Origin: JACQAI01 sp035507915 | GTDB lineage: Bacteria; Pseudomonadota; Alphaproteobacteria; Elsterales; Elsteraceae | Assembly: GCA_035507915.1 (NCBI GenBank) | Contig: DATJNS010000227.1 | Coordinates: 1 to 10,185, forward strand | DNA: 10,185 bases | Direction of reading: 5' to 3' | Shown here: positions 1 through 7,557 of the stretch, in pieces | Layout of the letters: each line of letters starts with the position of its first letter | How positions within the stretch are numbered: position 1 is the stretch's first letter | Notes under the pieces: model-generated | Databases searched by the model: none | What the model saw: only the letters and a program-made list of their open reading frames with translations | Told to the model about the DNA's origin: nothing | Made by a program: the position numbers and the translations under genes

Positions 1-309
1 CCCGATCGCATGCAGGCGTTGGCCTGGGGGCTCGCCGGCATCGGCACCGGGATCGCCGGCGCGCTGTTCGCGACCTTCTATCCGATCTCGCCCACGGTCG
101 GCGAAAGCCTGGCCCTGATCGCGTTCGTGGTGGTGTCGCTCGGCGGCTTCGGCAGCGTGCCGGGTGCCTTGATCGCCGGCCTCGCGATCGGCGTCGTCCA
201 GGCGCTGTCCTCCTATCTGTGGGGACCGGTGTGGAAGGACGCCGTGGTCTACGCGCTGTTCGTCGCGGTGCTGTGGGTGCGCCCGCAGGGTCTGTTCGGG
301 AAGCTCTGA
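1..309 (+). CDS. livH: Branched-chain amino acid ABC transporter permease, LivH type (3' end only)
   Basis: This is the C-terminal 102 residues of an inner-membrane permease of the HAAT family; the gene begins before the window and the frame is open to base 1. LivH pairs with LivM to form the channel that moves branched-chain amino acids or related small molecules into the cytoplasm. Visible family marks are the glycine-rich stretch LGGFGSVPGA (about residues 48-57 of the fragment) and the C-terminal VRPQGLFG (residues 93-100), both typical of LivH ends. Three hydrophobic segments are recognisable. It stops 3 bp before livM, so the two are surely co-transcribed. The ATG at base 10 is internal and is not taken as the start. 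Substrate is unknown; members of this family also carry urea, amides and aromatic acids. Confidence 0.93.
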   Translation, partial: PDRMQALAWGLAGIGTGIAGALFATFYPISPTVGESLALIAFVVVSLGGFGSVPGALIAGLAIGVVQALSSYLWGPVWKDAVVYALFVAVLWVRPQGLFGKL

Positions 310-312
310 GCC

Positions 313-1290
313 GTGCGCTGGTCCTGGATCGTCGTCGTCGCCGCCTTCCTCGCCTACCCGTGGGTCCTATCCGGACCGTACTACGAGCGCATGGGCGCCG
401 ACGTGCTGCTGGCGGCGATCTCCGCGGTCGGCTGGAACCTGGTTGGCGGTTACGCCGGGCAGGCGTCGGTCGGCCACGCCATGTTCTACGGCGCCGGCGC
501 CTATCTGCCGCTGTTCGTGTTCACCGCGTGGGGCTGGCCGCCGGTCGCCGGCCTGCCGATCGGCATCGCGGTCAGCCTGCTGATCGCGCTGGTGATCGGC
601 ATTCCGAGCTTCCGGCTGTCGGGCCACTACTTCACCATGGCGACCGTCGCGGTCGCCGAGCTCGTGCGCCTGGTGGTGAGCAACTGGGACCTGCTCGGCG
701 CCGCGATCGGGCTGAGCGGCCCGGCGGTGGCGCGAGGCTGGTGGGACTTCTCGTTCCGCGGCGCGGTCCCCTACTACTACATCTTCCTGGGCGTGCTCGC
801 GGTCGTGCTCGTCATCACCTGGCAGATGGCGCGCAGCCGCATGGGCTTCTATCTGCGCGCCATCAAGGCGGGCGACCGCGCGGCGCGCAGCCTCGGCGTG
901 CCGGTGCGGCGCTACAAGCTCTACGCCCTGATGCTGAGCGCCGCCGTGACCTCGGTCGCAGGCTCGCTCTACGCCCTGATGGTCGGCTTCATCGATCCCG
1001 ACAGCGGGCTCGGCATCCTGGTCTCGGTCCAGATGCTCATCATCGCGGCGCTCGGCGGCGCCGGCACCCTGTTCGGCCCGGTGGCCGGCGCCGTCATCCT
1101 GATCCCGCTGCAGAACGTGACCAACTCCTGGCTCGGCGGCACCGGCTCGGGCGCGTCGTTCGTGATCTACGGCGGCATCATCATGCTGCTGGCGCGCTTC
1201 AAGCCGGGCGGCCTGATGGACATCTGGCACGGGTTCGCCGCCCGCCGGCGCTCGGCGGCGGCGCTCGCGGAGGCTCGTCGTGCTGCTTGA
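313..1290 (+). CDS. livM: Branched-chain amino acid ABC transporter permease, LivM type
   Basis: A 325-residue integral membrane protein of normal LivM length, the second permease subunit of the HAAT importer. About eight or nine hydrophobic segments are visible. The LivM hallmark NLVGGYAGQASVGHAMFYGA lies at residues 42-61. The cytoplasmic coupling region RAIKAGDRAARSLGVPVRRY (residues 182-201), thought to contact the ATPases, is well conserved, as is LGGAGTLFGPVAGA (247-260). The start is GTG, 3 bp after livH, with only a weak purine-rich GGGAAG at 298-303, so translation is probably coupled to livH. The C-terminus is an Ala/Arg-rich tail that overlaps the start of livG by 11 bp. The family assignment is firm; the substrate is not. 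Confidence 0.95.
   Translation: MRWSWIVVVAAFLAYPWVLSGPYYERMGADVLLAAISAVGWNLVGGYAGQASVGHAMFYGAGAYLPLFVFTAWGWPPVAGLPIGIAVSLLIALVIGIPSFRLSGHYFTMATVAVAELVRLVVSNWDLLGAAIGLSGPAVARGWWDFSFRGAVPYYYIFLGVLAVVLVITWQMARSRMGFYLRAIKAGDRAARSLGVPVRRYKLYALMLSAAVTSVAGSLYALMVGFIDPDSGLGILVSVQMLIIAALGGAGTLFGPVAGAVILIPLQNVTNSWLGGTGSGASFVIYGGIIMLLARFKPGGLMDIWHGFAARRRSAAALAEARRAA
1269..1273 (+). promoter_or_regulatory. Ribosome binding site for livG
   Basis: GGAGG lies inside the last codons of livM, 6 bases before the GTG at 1280. It is the strongest Shine-Dalgarno match in the left operon. It decides the livG start and shows that livG overlaps the livM end by 11 bp. Confidence 0.7.
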
Positions 1291-2038
1291 GGCGCGCGGC
1301 GTCACGATGGCGTTCGGCGCCTTCACGGCGGTCGCCGAGGTCGATCTCGACGTCGACGCGGGCGAGATCATCGGCCTGATCGGCCCCAACGGCGCGGGCA
1401 AATCGACCTTCTTCAACTGCCTGGCCGGCGACTATGCGCCGAGCGGCGGCTCGATCCGCTTCGACGGCGCCGACGTCACGCGCGCGCCGCCCGAGCGCCA
1501 CGCGCGCCTCGGCATCGGCCGCACCTACCAGGTGCCGGCAACCTTCGAGGACATGACCGTGCTCGAGAACGTGATGGTCGGCGCGTTCCTGCGCCACCCG
1601 CACCGCGGCGAGGCGCGCGATGCCGCGCTGGCGGTGATCGAGCTCACGGAAATGCAGGACCAGCGCAACGTGCGCGCCCGCACGCTCGGCACGCCCGGCC
1701 GCAAACGCCTCGAGATCGCGCGTGCGCTCGCCACCCAGCCGCGCCTGCTGCTGCTCGACGAGGCGCTCGCCGGTCTGACGCCGGCCGAGATCCAACGCGC
1801 GATGGCGCTGGTGCGCAAGATCCACGAGACCGGCATCACCCTGGTGATCGTCGAGCACATCATGGAGGTGATCCTGACCCTGGCGCAGCGCGTGCTGGTG
1901 TTCAACCAGGGCCGCGTGATCGCCCAGGGCCGGCCCGCGGACGTGGTGCGCGACGAGCAGGTGATCGAGGCTTATCTCGGCCGCCGCCGGGCGCACCGGA
2001 GCGCGCGCCAGGCCGGCCATCCAGGCACGCCGCCGTGA
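1280..2038 (+). CDS. livG: Branched-chain amino acid ABC transporter ATP-binding protein, LivG type
   Basis: One of the two cytoplasmic ATPases driving the HAAT importer, 252 residues. Walker A is GPNGAGKST (35-43), the Q-loop glutamine is Q84 in RTYQVP, Walker B is LLLLDE (156-161) with catalytic E161, and the switch histidine is H193 in VEHIME. The ABC signature is degenerate: where LSGGQ is expected, residues 136-146 read LGTPGRKRLEI, without the Ser-Gly-Gly core. The same RKRLE(I/L)ARAL pattern occurs in a known LivG branch, so I regard it as a subfamily trait and not a defect. The start is GTG with GGAGG 6 bases upstream. The C-terminal 17 or so residues are a basic, Pro/Ala-rich extension. 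The stop overlaps the livF start as GTGA. Confidence 0.94.
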   Translation: MLLEARGVTMAFGAFTAVAEVDLDVDAGEIIGLIGPNGAGKSTFFNCLAGDYAPSGGSIRFDGADVTRAPPERHARLGIGRTYQVPATFEDMTVLENVMVGAFLRHPHRGEARDAALAVIELTEMQDQRNVRARTLGTPGRKRLEIARALATQPRLLLLDEALAGLTPAEIQRAMALVRKIHETGITLVIVEHIMEVILTLAQRVLVFNQGRVIAQGRPADVVRDEQVIEAYLGRRRAHRSARQAGHPGTPP

Positions 2039-2775
2039 GCGACGACACGCTGCGCGTCAGCAACCTCGAGGTGCGCTACGGCGACCTCGTGGGCGTCGCC
2101 GACGTGTCGCTCGAGGTCCGCGCGGGCACCGTCGTCGCGCTGCTCGGCTCGAACGGCGCCGGCAAGACGACGACGCTCAACGCGATCGCGGGCCTGGTCA
2201 AGCCGGCGCGCGGCGCGATCACGTGGCGCGGCGAGGACATCGGCCGGCTGCCCGCCTATGCCATCGTGCCCAAGGGGCTGGCGCTGTCGCCCGAAGGGTG
2301 GCGGCTGTTCGTCAGCCAGACGGTCGAGCAGAACCTGCGTCTCGGCACCACGCGGCTCGCCGACAAGACGCGCATGCCGGCGTTGCTCGAGCGCGTCTAT
2401 ACGCTGTTCCCGCGGCTCGCCGAGCGCCGGCGCCAGCGCGCCGGCACGCTCTCCGGCGGCGAGCGCCAGATGCTGGCGATGGGCCGCGCGCTGATGAGCG
2501 CGCCACGTCTCCTGCTGCTCGACGAGCCCAGCCTGGGTCTCGCGCCGGCGGTCGTCGACACGCTCTATGAGACGCTCGCGCGGCTGCACGCGGACGGCCT
2601 GACCTTGCTGCTCGCCGAGCAGTCCGTCGCGCTGGCGCTCGAGGTCGCCGATCATGCGTACGTGCTGCAGACCGGCCGCACGGTGCTCGACGGCCCGGCC
2701 GCCACGCTGCAACATGATCCGCAGGTCCAGGAGATCTATCTCGGCACCCGGACCAAGCCGGTCATGGAGCATTGA
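2035..2775 (+). CDS. livF: Branched-chain amino acid ABC transporter ATP-binding protein, LivF type
   Basis: The second cytoplasmic ATPase of the HAAT importer, 246 residues. Walker A is GSNGAGKTT (38-46), the signature LSGGERQMLAMGRAL spans 139-153, and Walker B is LLLLDEP (159-165) with E164. Two positions differ from generic ABC ATPases but match the LivF family: the Q-loop region reads SPEGWRLF (85-92) without the usual glutamine, and the switch position is Gln196 in AEQSVAL instead of histidine. The GTG start overlaps the livG stop by 4 bp with no strong ribosome binding site, so translational coupling to livG is likely. With LivG it would form a heterodimer carrying one canonical signature (here) and one degenerate signature (LivG). 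Confidence 0.95.
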   Translation: MSDDTLRVSNLEVRYGDLVGVADVSLEVRAGTVVALLGSNGAGKTTTLNAIAGLVKPARGAITWRGEDIGRLPAYAIVPKGLALSPEGWRLFVSQTVEQNLRLGTTRLADKTRMPALLERVYTLFPRLAERRRQRAGTLSGGERQMLAMGRALMSAPRLLLLDEPSLGLAPAVVDTLYETLARLHADGLTLLLAEQSVALALEVADHAYVLQTGRTVLDGPAATLQHDPQVQEIYLGTRTKPVMEH

Positions 2776-2803
2776 CGCACGACACGCGCGCGTACGTCGC
2801 AAC

Positions 2804-2807
2804 GGAG
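2804..2807 (+). promoter_or_regulatory. Ribosome binding site for the small downstream gene
   Basis: GGAG lies 6 bases before the ATG at 2814. It favours that ATG over an in-frame TTG at 2772, which would add 14 residues and nearly touch the livF stop. Confidence 0.55.
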
Positions 2808-2813
2808 AGCCCG

Positions 2814-3044
2814 ATGCCCGACCCGAAGAAGCTCGTCATCACGCCGGACAAGCTCGCGTTCTCGATCGCCGGTCCGGCGCGCGACATCGTGATCGACTTG
2901 ATGCTGTCGCCCTACGAGACCAGCCTGGTCGGCATCGGGCTGGCGATCCGGATGAACCCCACCTCGGCGCGCCAGGTCGCGGCTGCGCTGGTCGAGAAAG
3001 CCGATCTCGCCGAAGCCGAAGGGCTGGCCGGCCCGCGCCATTGA
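2814..3044 (+). CDS. Small protein of unknown function (76 aa) between livF and the exported hydrolase
   Basis: I do not recognise this family. The product is 76 residues with no signal peptide, no clear transmembrane helix and no cysteines. The N-terminal half (about 6-32) could form beta strands around KLVITPDKLAFSIAG. The C-terminal half from about residue 31 looks like amphipathic helices, including SPYETSLVGIGLAIRM and ARQVAAALVEKADLAEAEG. It is 38 bp after livF on the same strand, has a good GGAG ribosome binding site and an internally consistent protein-like composition, unlike the Arg-rich shadow frames around it. A position between a transporter and two hydrolases suggests a shared transcript and perhaps an accessory role, which is inference. 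It resembles neither GatC nor a periplasmic binding protein. Confidence 0.72.
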   Translation: MPDPKKLVITPDKLAFSIAGPARDIVIDLMLSPYETSLVGIGLAIRMNPTSARQVAAALVEKADLAEAEGLAGPRH

Positions 3045-3099
3045 GGCGGCGCCCCGCCGATTGATCGGCCGATTGTTCTGCGCCACTCTCGGGCCGGAT

Positions 3100-3122
3100 C
3101 GGCGCCCGCGAGCCCGGCGCCG
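3100..3122 (+). other. Possible stem-loop just before the hydrolase ribosome binding site
   Basis: CGGCGCC at 3100-3106 is perfectly complementary to GGCGCCG at 3116-3122, with a 9-base loop. It sits in the 93-bp gap between the small gene and the Tat hydrolase and ends 3 bases before GGGAGG. No T run follows, so it is not a standard terminator. It could stabilise the message or tune translation, but a 7-bp GC stem is also expected by chance in such DNA. Confidence 0.25.
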
Positions 3123-3125
3123 CGA

Positions 3126-3131
3126 GGGAGG
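3126..3131 (+). promoter_or_regulatory. Ribosome binding site for the Tat-exported hydrolase
   Basis: GGGAGG lies 6 bases before the ATG at 3138. It supports that start and therefore the intact twin-arginine signal peptide. A second ATG at 3133 is out of frame. Confidence 0.7.
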
Positions 3132-3137
3132 CATGCG

Positions 3138-4154
3138 ATGTCCGAGACCGATCGGCGCACGGTGATCAAGAGCGCGAGCGTCGGCCTGGCCGCCGGCGCG
3201 CTGGCGCAGGGCCTGGCGCCGGCCGCGGCCGCCCAGCAGACGGCGGCCGCCGAGCCGACCTGGAGCGCCGAGTACTGGGCGCAGAAGGGCGCGGTCAAGC
3301 TGTGGATGTGGCGCAAGCGCGTGGGCGCGCCGACGCCCGGGGACACCCGCCCGGTGCTCATGCTGGTGCACGGCTCGTCGAACTCGTCGCGCTCGAGCTT
3401 CGACCTGAGCGTGCCGGGCCGCGGCGAGTACTCGATGATGGACGTGTTCGCGCGCTACGGCTTCGACGTCTGGACGATGGACCACGAAGGCTACGGCCAT
3501 TCGCAGAGCACCGAGGGCAACTCCGACATCGCGAGCGGCGCCGAGGACCTGGCGGCCGGCGCGGTCGTGATCGCGCGCGAGACCGGGCTCAAGAAGTTCC
3601 ACTATTTCGGCGAGTCGTCGGGCGCGCTGCGCGCCGCCGTGCTCGCCATGCGCCGCCCCGAGCTGGTCGATCGCTTGGTGCTGTCGGCCTTCACCTACAC
3701 GGGCGAAGGCTCGCCGACGCTGAAGAAGCGCGCCGAGCAGGTCGAATTCTTTCGCACGCACAACCGGCGCAAGCGCGACCGCGAGATGATCCGCAGCATC
3801 TTCACGCGCGATCATCCGGGCGTGGCGGATCCCGCGGTCGCCGAGGCGTTGGCGGACGCCGAGCTCAAGTTCGGCGACATGGTGCCGACCGGCACCTATC
3901 TCGACATGACGGCGCACCTGCCGGTGGTCGACCCGACCAAGGTCACGTGCCCGGTGCTGCTGCTGCGCGGCGAGTACGACGGCATCTCGGCCGAGGCCGA
4001 TCTGCTGAACTTCTATCGCCAGCTGCCCAACAACGACCGGCAATACATCACGCTGCCCTACGCAGCACACGCGCTGGTGTTCGGCATCAACCGCCATCAG
4101 ACCTGGTACGTCACCCGCAGCTTCCTCGACATGCCGCCGGCGCAGGCGGTGTAG
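3138..4154 (+). CDS. Alpha/beta hydrolase with a Tat signal peptide (exported esterase/amidase-like enzyme)
   Basis: A 338-residue alpha/beta-hydrolase-fold enzyme predicted to be exported folded to the periplasm. The N-terminus carries a twin-arginine motif, DRRTVIK (residues 5-11), then a hydrophobic Ala/Gly/Leu stretch and an Ala-rich cleavage region near residues 29-33. The oxyanion region is LVHGSSNSS (76-84). The nucleophile elbow is GESSG (158-162) with Ser160 as nucleophile. The acid is probably Asp281 in RGEYDG, and the histidine is His311 in YAAHAL, so the triad is complete. A cap of about 70 residues lies between the elbow and the acid. It ends 2 bp before the amidase start, so the two are very likely co-translated. 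Substrate is unknown: esterase, lactonase or amide hydrolase are all possible. The cluster with an importer and an amidase suggests periplasmic processing of a nutrient. Confidence 0.9.
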   Translation: MSETDRRTVIKSASVGLAAGALAQGLAPAAAAQQTAAAEPTWSAEYWAQKGAVKLWMWRKRVGAPTPGDTRPVLMLVHGSSNSSRSSFDLSVPGRGEYSMMDVFARYGFDVWTMDHEGYGHSQSTEGNSDIASGAEDLAAGAVVIARETGLKKFHYFGESSGALRAAVLAMRRPELVDRLVLSAFTYTGEGSPTLKKRAEQVEFFRTHNRRKRDREMIRSIFTRDHPGVADPAVAEALADAELKFGDMVPTGTYLDMTAHLPVVDPTKVTCPVLLLRGEYDGISAEADLLNFYRQLPNNDRQYITLPYAAHALVFGINRHQTWYVTRSFLDMPPAQAV

Positions 4155-4156
4155 CG

Positions 4157-5578
4157 ATGGCCGACCGCCCCTTGAGCAGCGCCGACGACGTCACCGCCGC
4201 ATCGGCCGGGGCGCTCGCCGCCGCAATCCGGACGAAGCAGCTCTCGTCGGTCGAGGTGGTGGGCGCCTATCTCGACCGCATCGCGCGGGTCAATCCGACG
4301 CTCAACGCCGTCGTGCAGGTGACCGAAGCGGCGGCGCGGCGCGAGGCGGCAGCCGCCGACGCGGCGCTGGCGCGCGGCGAGTCCGGCGGACCGCTGCACG
4401 GCGTGCCGTTCACGGTCAAGGACACGCTCGAGACCGCCGGCGTGATCTGCACCGGCGGCACGCTCGGGCGCGCCGCGTTCGTGCCGACGGCCGACGCCAC
4501 TTCGGTGGCGCGGCTGCGCGCCGCCGGCGCGATCCTGCTCGGCAAGACCAACTCGCCCGAGATCGCGGCCGCCTGGGAGACCGACAATCTGGTCTACGGT
4601 CGGACCAACAATCCCTACGACGTCGCGCGCACGCCGGGCGGCAGCACGGGCGGCGAGGCGGCGATCATCGCGGCCGGCGGCTCGCCGCTCGGCCTCGGCA
4701 CGGATGCCGGCGGCAGCATCCGGTTGCCGGCGCATTTCTGCGGCCTCGCCGGCCTCAAGCCGACCTCCGGCCGCATCCCGCGCACCGGCCAGTTCCCGGC
4801 GCCGCTCGGGCCGCGCGCCGCGATCGCGCATGTCAGCCTGATGGCGCGCGCGGTCGACGATCTCGCGCTCGCGCTGCCGCTCGCCGCCGGCCCGGATTTC
4901 CGCGACTTCTCGATCGTCGCGATGCCGGTCGGCGCGCCCGGCGCGGTCGCCGTCAAGAGCCTGAAGCTCGCGTTCTTCATCGACGATGGCACGACGACGC
5001 CGACACCCGGCACGCAGGAAGCGGTACGCGGCGCGGCGCGCGCGCTGGCCGGCCGCGGCGTCGCGGTCGAGGAGCGCCGGCCGCCCGGCGCCGAGACGAC
5101 CTTCGAGATCTATCGCGACATCTTCCGCGCCGACGGTGGCGCGGGCGCGCGCGCCATGCTGGCGGGCCTCGGCACCACCGAGCTGTCGCCGCTGCTCCAG
5201 CGCTCGCTCGCCACGCTCGGCGGCCCGGCGCTCGACTCGGCCGCCGCGACCGTGGCGGCGTTCACGCGCTGGGACCAGTATCGCAACACGATGCTGCGCT
5301 TCATGGCGGACTACGACGCGCTGTTGTCGCCGGTCGTGCCGTGGCCGGCGCTCGCCCACGGCAGCTCGTTCGACACCGACAAGTTTCCCGGCTTCGCCTA
5401 CTCGATGATGCACAACCTGACCGGCTATCCGAGCGCGACCGTGCGCGTCGGCACCTCGCCCGAGGGCCTGCCGATCGGCGTCCAGATCGCCGCGCGGCCG
5501 TGGCGCGAGGACGTCGCGCTGGCGCTCGCGCGCGCGCTCGAGATCGAGTTCGGCGGCTGGCGCACGCCGGCGCCGTAG
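4157..5578 (+). CDS. Amidase-signature family hydrolase (Ser-cisSer-Lys)
   Basis: A 473-residue cytoplasmic amidase of normal family length, hydrolysing a carboxamide to acid plus ammonia or amine. The catalytic triad is visible: Lys88 in FTVKDT, cis-Ser163 in GGSTGGEAA (161-169) and nucleophile Ser187 in GTDAGGSIRLP (181-191). The 24-residue Ser-Ser spacing matches fatty acid amide hydrolase. The usual GGSSGG core reads GGSTGG here, changing only the residue after the cis-Ser. The following CGLAGLKPTSGRIP (195-208) is also canonical. It is probably not the GatA subunit of tRNA amidotransferase, since no gatB or gatC is nearby. No signal peptide is seen, so it would act inside the cell downstream of the exported hydrolase and importer. 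The ATG lies 2 bp after the hydrolase stop with only a weak AGGCGG before it, consistent with coupling. Substrate not determined. Confidence 0.93.
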   Translation: MADRPLSSADDVTAASAGALAAAIRTKQLSSVEVVGAYLDRIARVNPTLNAVVQVTEAAARREAAAADAALARGESGGPLHGVPFTVKDTLETAGVICTGGTLGRAAFVPTADATSVARLRAAGAILLGKTNSPEIAAAWETDNLVYGRTNNPYDVARTPGGSTGGEAAIIAAGGSPLGLGTDAGGSIRLPAHFCGLAGLKPTSGRIPRTGQFPAPLGPRAAIAHVSLMARAVDDLALALPLAAGPDFRDFSIVAMPVGAPGAVAVKSLKLAFFIDDGTTTPTPGTQEAVRGAARALAGRGVAVEERRPPGAETTFEIYRDIFRADGGAGARAMLAGLGTTELSPLLQRSLATLGGPALDSAAATVAAFTRWDQYRNTMLRFMADYDALLSPVVPWPALAHGSSFDTDKFPGFAYSMMHNLTGYPSATVRVGTSPEGLPIGVQIAARPWREDVALALARALEIEFGGWRTPAP

Positions 5579-5580
5579 CC
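5555..5580. terminator. Possible bidirectional stem-loop at the convergent gene junction
   Basis: GGCT (5555-5558) and GGCGC (5559-5563) pair with GCGCC (5570-5574) and AGCC (5577-5580), with a 2-base bulge and a 6-base loop. The structure covers the amidase stop codon and touches the 2-bp gap to the convergent GST gene. There is no T run on either side, so as an intrinsic terminator it is weak; it may stall transcription or be chance pairing. Confidence 0.22.
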
Positions 5581-6198
5581 TCAGCTCTCGAGCTTCATGC
5601 CCTTGGCGACGCCGGGACGCGCGGCCATGGTGCCCATCCACTTCAGCAGGTTCGACAGGCCGGCCTTCTCGATCATCGGCTTGCGCGCCGCGATCGCGGG
5701 ATAGAGCGCGAGATCGGCGATCGACAGCTCGCCGACCAGATAGTCCTTCCCGGCGAGCTGCTGGTCGGCGACCTTCAGCATGTTGATCAGCCGGTTCTCG
5801 AAGTAGGCCACGTTGGCCGCCGACTTCTCCGGACAGTGGGTGCCGAGATGGAAGAGCGTGCTGCCGGTGCCGGCGACGTCGCTGCAGGCCTGCATGAACC
5901 ACTGGAAGGCGTCGACGCGCTTGGCCGGATCCTTCGGGATGAACTTGCCGGATTTTTCCGCGACGTAGAGCAGGATCGCGCCCGACTGGGTGACGGTCTT
6001 CGGCTTGCCGCCCGGGCCGTCGGAATCGACGATCGACGGGATCACCGCGGCCGGGTTGATCTTCAGGTACTCGGGCGTCTTGGCCTCGCCCTTGCCGAGG
6101 TCGACCTTGTGGAGCTTGTACGGCAGCCCCGACTCGGCCAGCGCGACCGCGCCGCGCATGCCGTTGCCGGTCGGCGCCGTATAGAGATCGATCGTCAT
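5581..6198 (-). CDS. Glutathione S-transferase family protein, YfcG/YghU-like
   Basis: A 205-residue GST of normal length. The N-terminal thioredoxin-fold domain opens with DLYTAPTGNG (4-13), like the FAPTPNG region of E. coli YfcG. It contains the VDLGKGEAKTPEYLKINP block (32-49), the cis-proline Pro54 in AVIPSIVD and the glutathione-contacting QSGAIL (71-76). The all-helical C-terminal domain carries the N-capping segment GELSIADLALYP (156-167). YfcG-type enzymes have glutathione-dependent disulfide reductase or peroxidase activity without a catalytic Cys or Tyr at the usual place; Thr10 and Asn12 occupy the equivalent positions here. That activity is inferred by resemblance. The ATG at 6198 was chosen because GGGAG lies about 9 bases upstream. 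It starts 29 bp after the metY stop, so they probably form an operon linking sulfur assimilation and thiol redox. Confidence 0.92.
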   Translation of the reverse strand: MTIDLYTAPTGNGMRGAVALAESGLPYKLHKVDLGKGEAKTPEYLKINPAAVIPSIVDSDGPGGKPKTVTQSGAILLYVAEKSGKFIPKDPAKRVDAFQWFMQACSDVAGTGSTLFHLGTHCPEKSAANVAYFENRLINMLKVADQQLAGKDYLVGELSIADLALYPAIAARKPMIEKAGLSNLLKWMGTMAARPGVAKGMKLES

Positions 6199-6207
6199 GG
6201 TGGGTCT

Positions 6208-6212
6208 CTCCC
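6208..6212 (-). promoter_or_regulatory. Ribosome binding site for the GST gene
   Basis: On the minus strand GGGAG, within GGGAGAGA, lies 9 bases before the ATG at 6198. It fixes the start against longer readings of the same frame that would run into metY. Confidence 0.6.
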
Positions 6213-6227
6213 GATTTGTGATCCGAA

Positions 6228-7520
<1,293 letters not shown>

Positions 7521-7525
7521 CGTCG

Positions 7526-7531
7526 CTCCCC
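7526..7531 (-). promoter_or_regulatory. Ribosome binding site for metY
   Basis: On the minus strand GGGGAG lies 5 bases before the ATG at 7520. It decides in favour of this start and leaves a leader of up to 173 bases to the end of the upstream gene. Confidence 0.7.
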
Positions 7532-7534
7532 TTT

Positions 7535-7556
7535 CCTGAGGCTGGTCCCTGAGGCT
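7535..7556 (-). repeat. Tandem 9-bp direct repeat in the metY leader
   Basis: CCTGAGGCT occurs at 7535-7543 and again at 7548-7556 (plus-strand reading), a 13-bp period, and the similarity continues into GGT/TGGT. On the message it reads AGCCTCAGG twice, the second copy running into the purine-rich region of the ribosome binding site. It could be a paired operator half-site for a regulator or a simple local duplication. No known motif is recognised. Confidence 0.45.
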
Positions 7557-7557
7557 T

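Noticed and set aside
219..1416. Long alternative frames on both strands over livM
   Set aside because: Both are Arg-rich translations with no hydrophobic segments; livM itself is unmistakable in its own frame.
3045..3137. Promoter or terminator in the 93-bp gap before the Tat hydrolase
   Set aside because: No T run follows the hairpin at 3100-3122 and I find no convincing -35/-10 pair. The short palindrome around CCGATTGATCGG (3057-3068) is too small to call an operator.
2736..4097. A 453-codon minus-strand frame opposite the small gene and the Tat hydrolase
   Set aside because: The translation is rich in Arg, His, Gln and Ala with no domain, as is typical of the antisense of a GC-rich gene. 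The hydrolase has a full triad and a signal peptide.
3302..4156. In-frame upstream extension of the amidase to 3302
   Set aside because: The extra sequence is the hydrolase gene read in another frame and is Arg-rich. The amidase family begins near the ATG at 4157, and the length of 473 residues is normal.
5520..5540. Alternating CG run near the amidase 3' end as a Z-DNA or regulatory element
   Set aside because: It encodes an ordinary Ala/Leu/Arg helix (ALARALEIE) in a GC-rich genome, and codon choice explains it.
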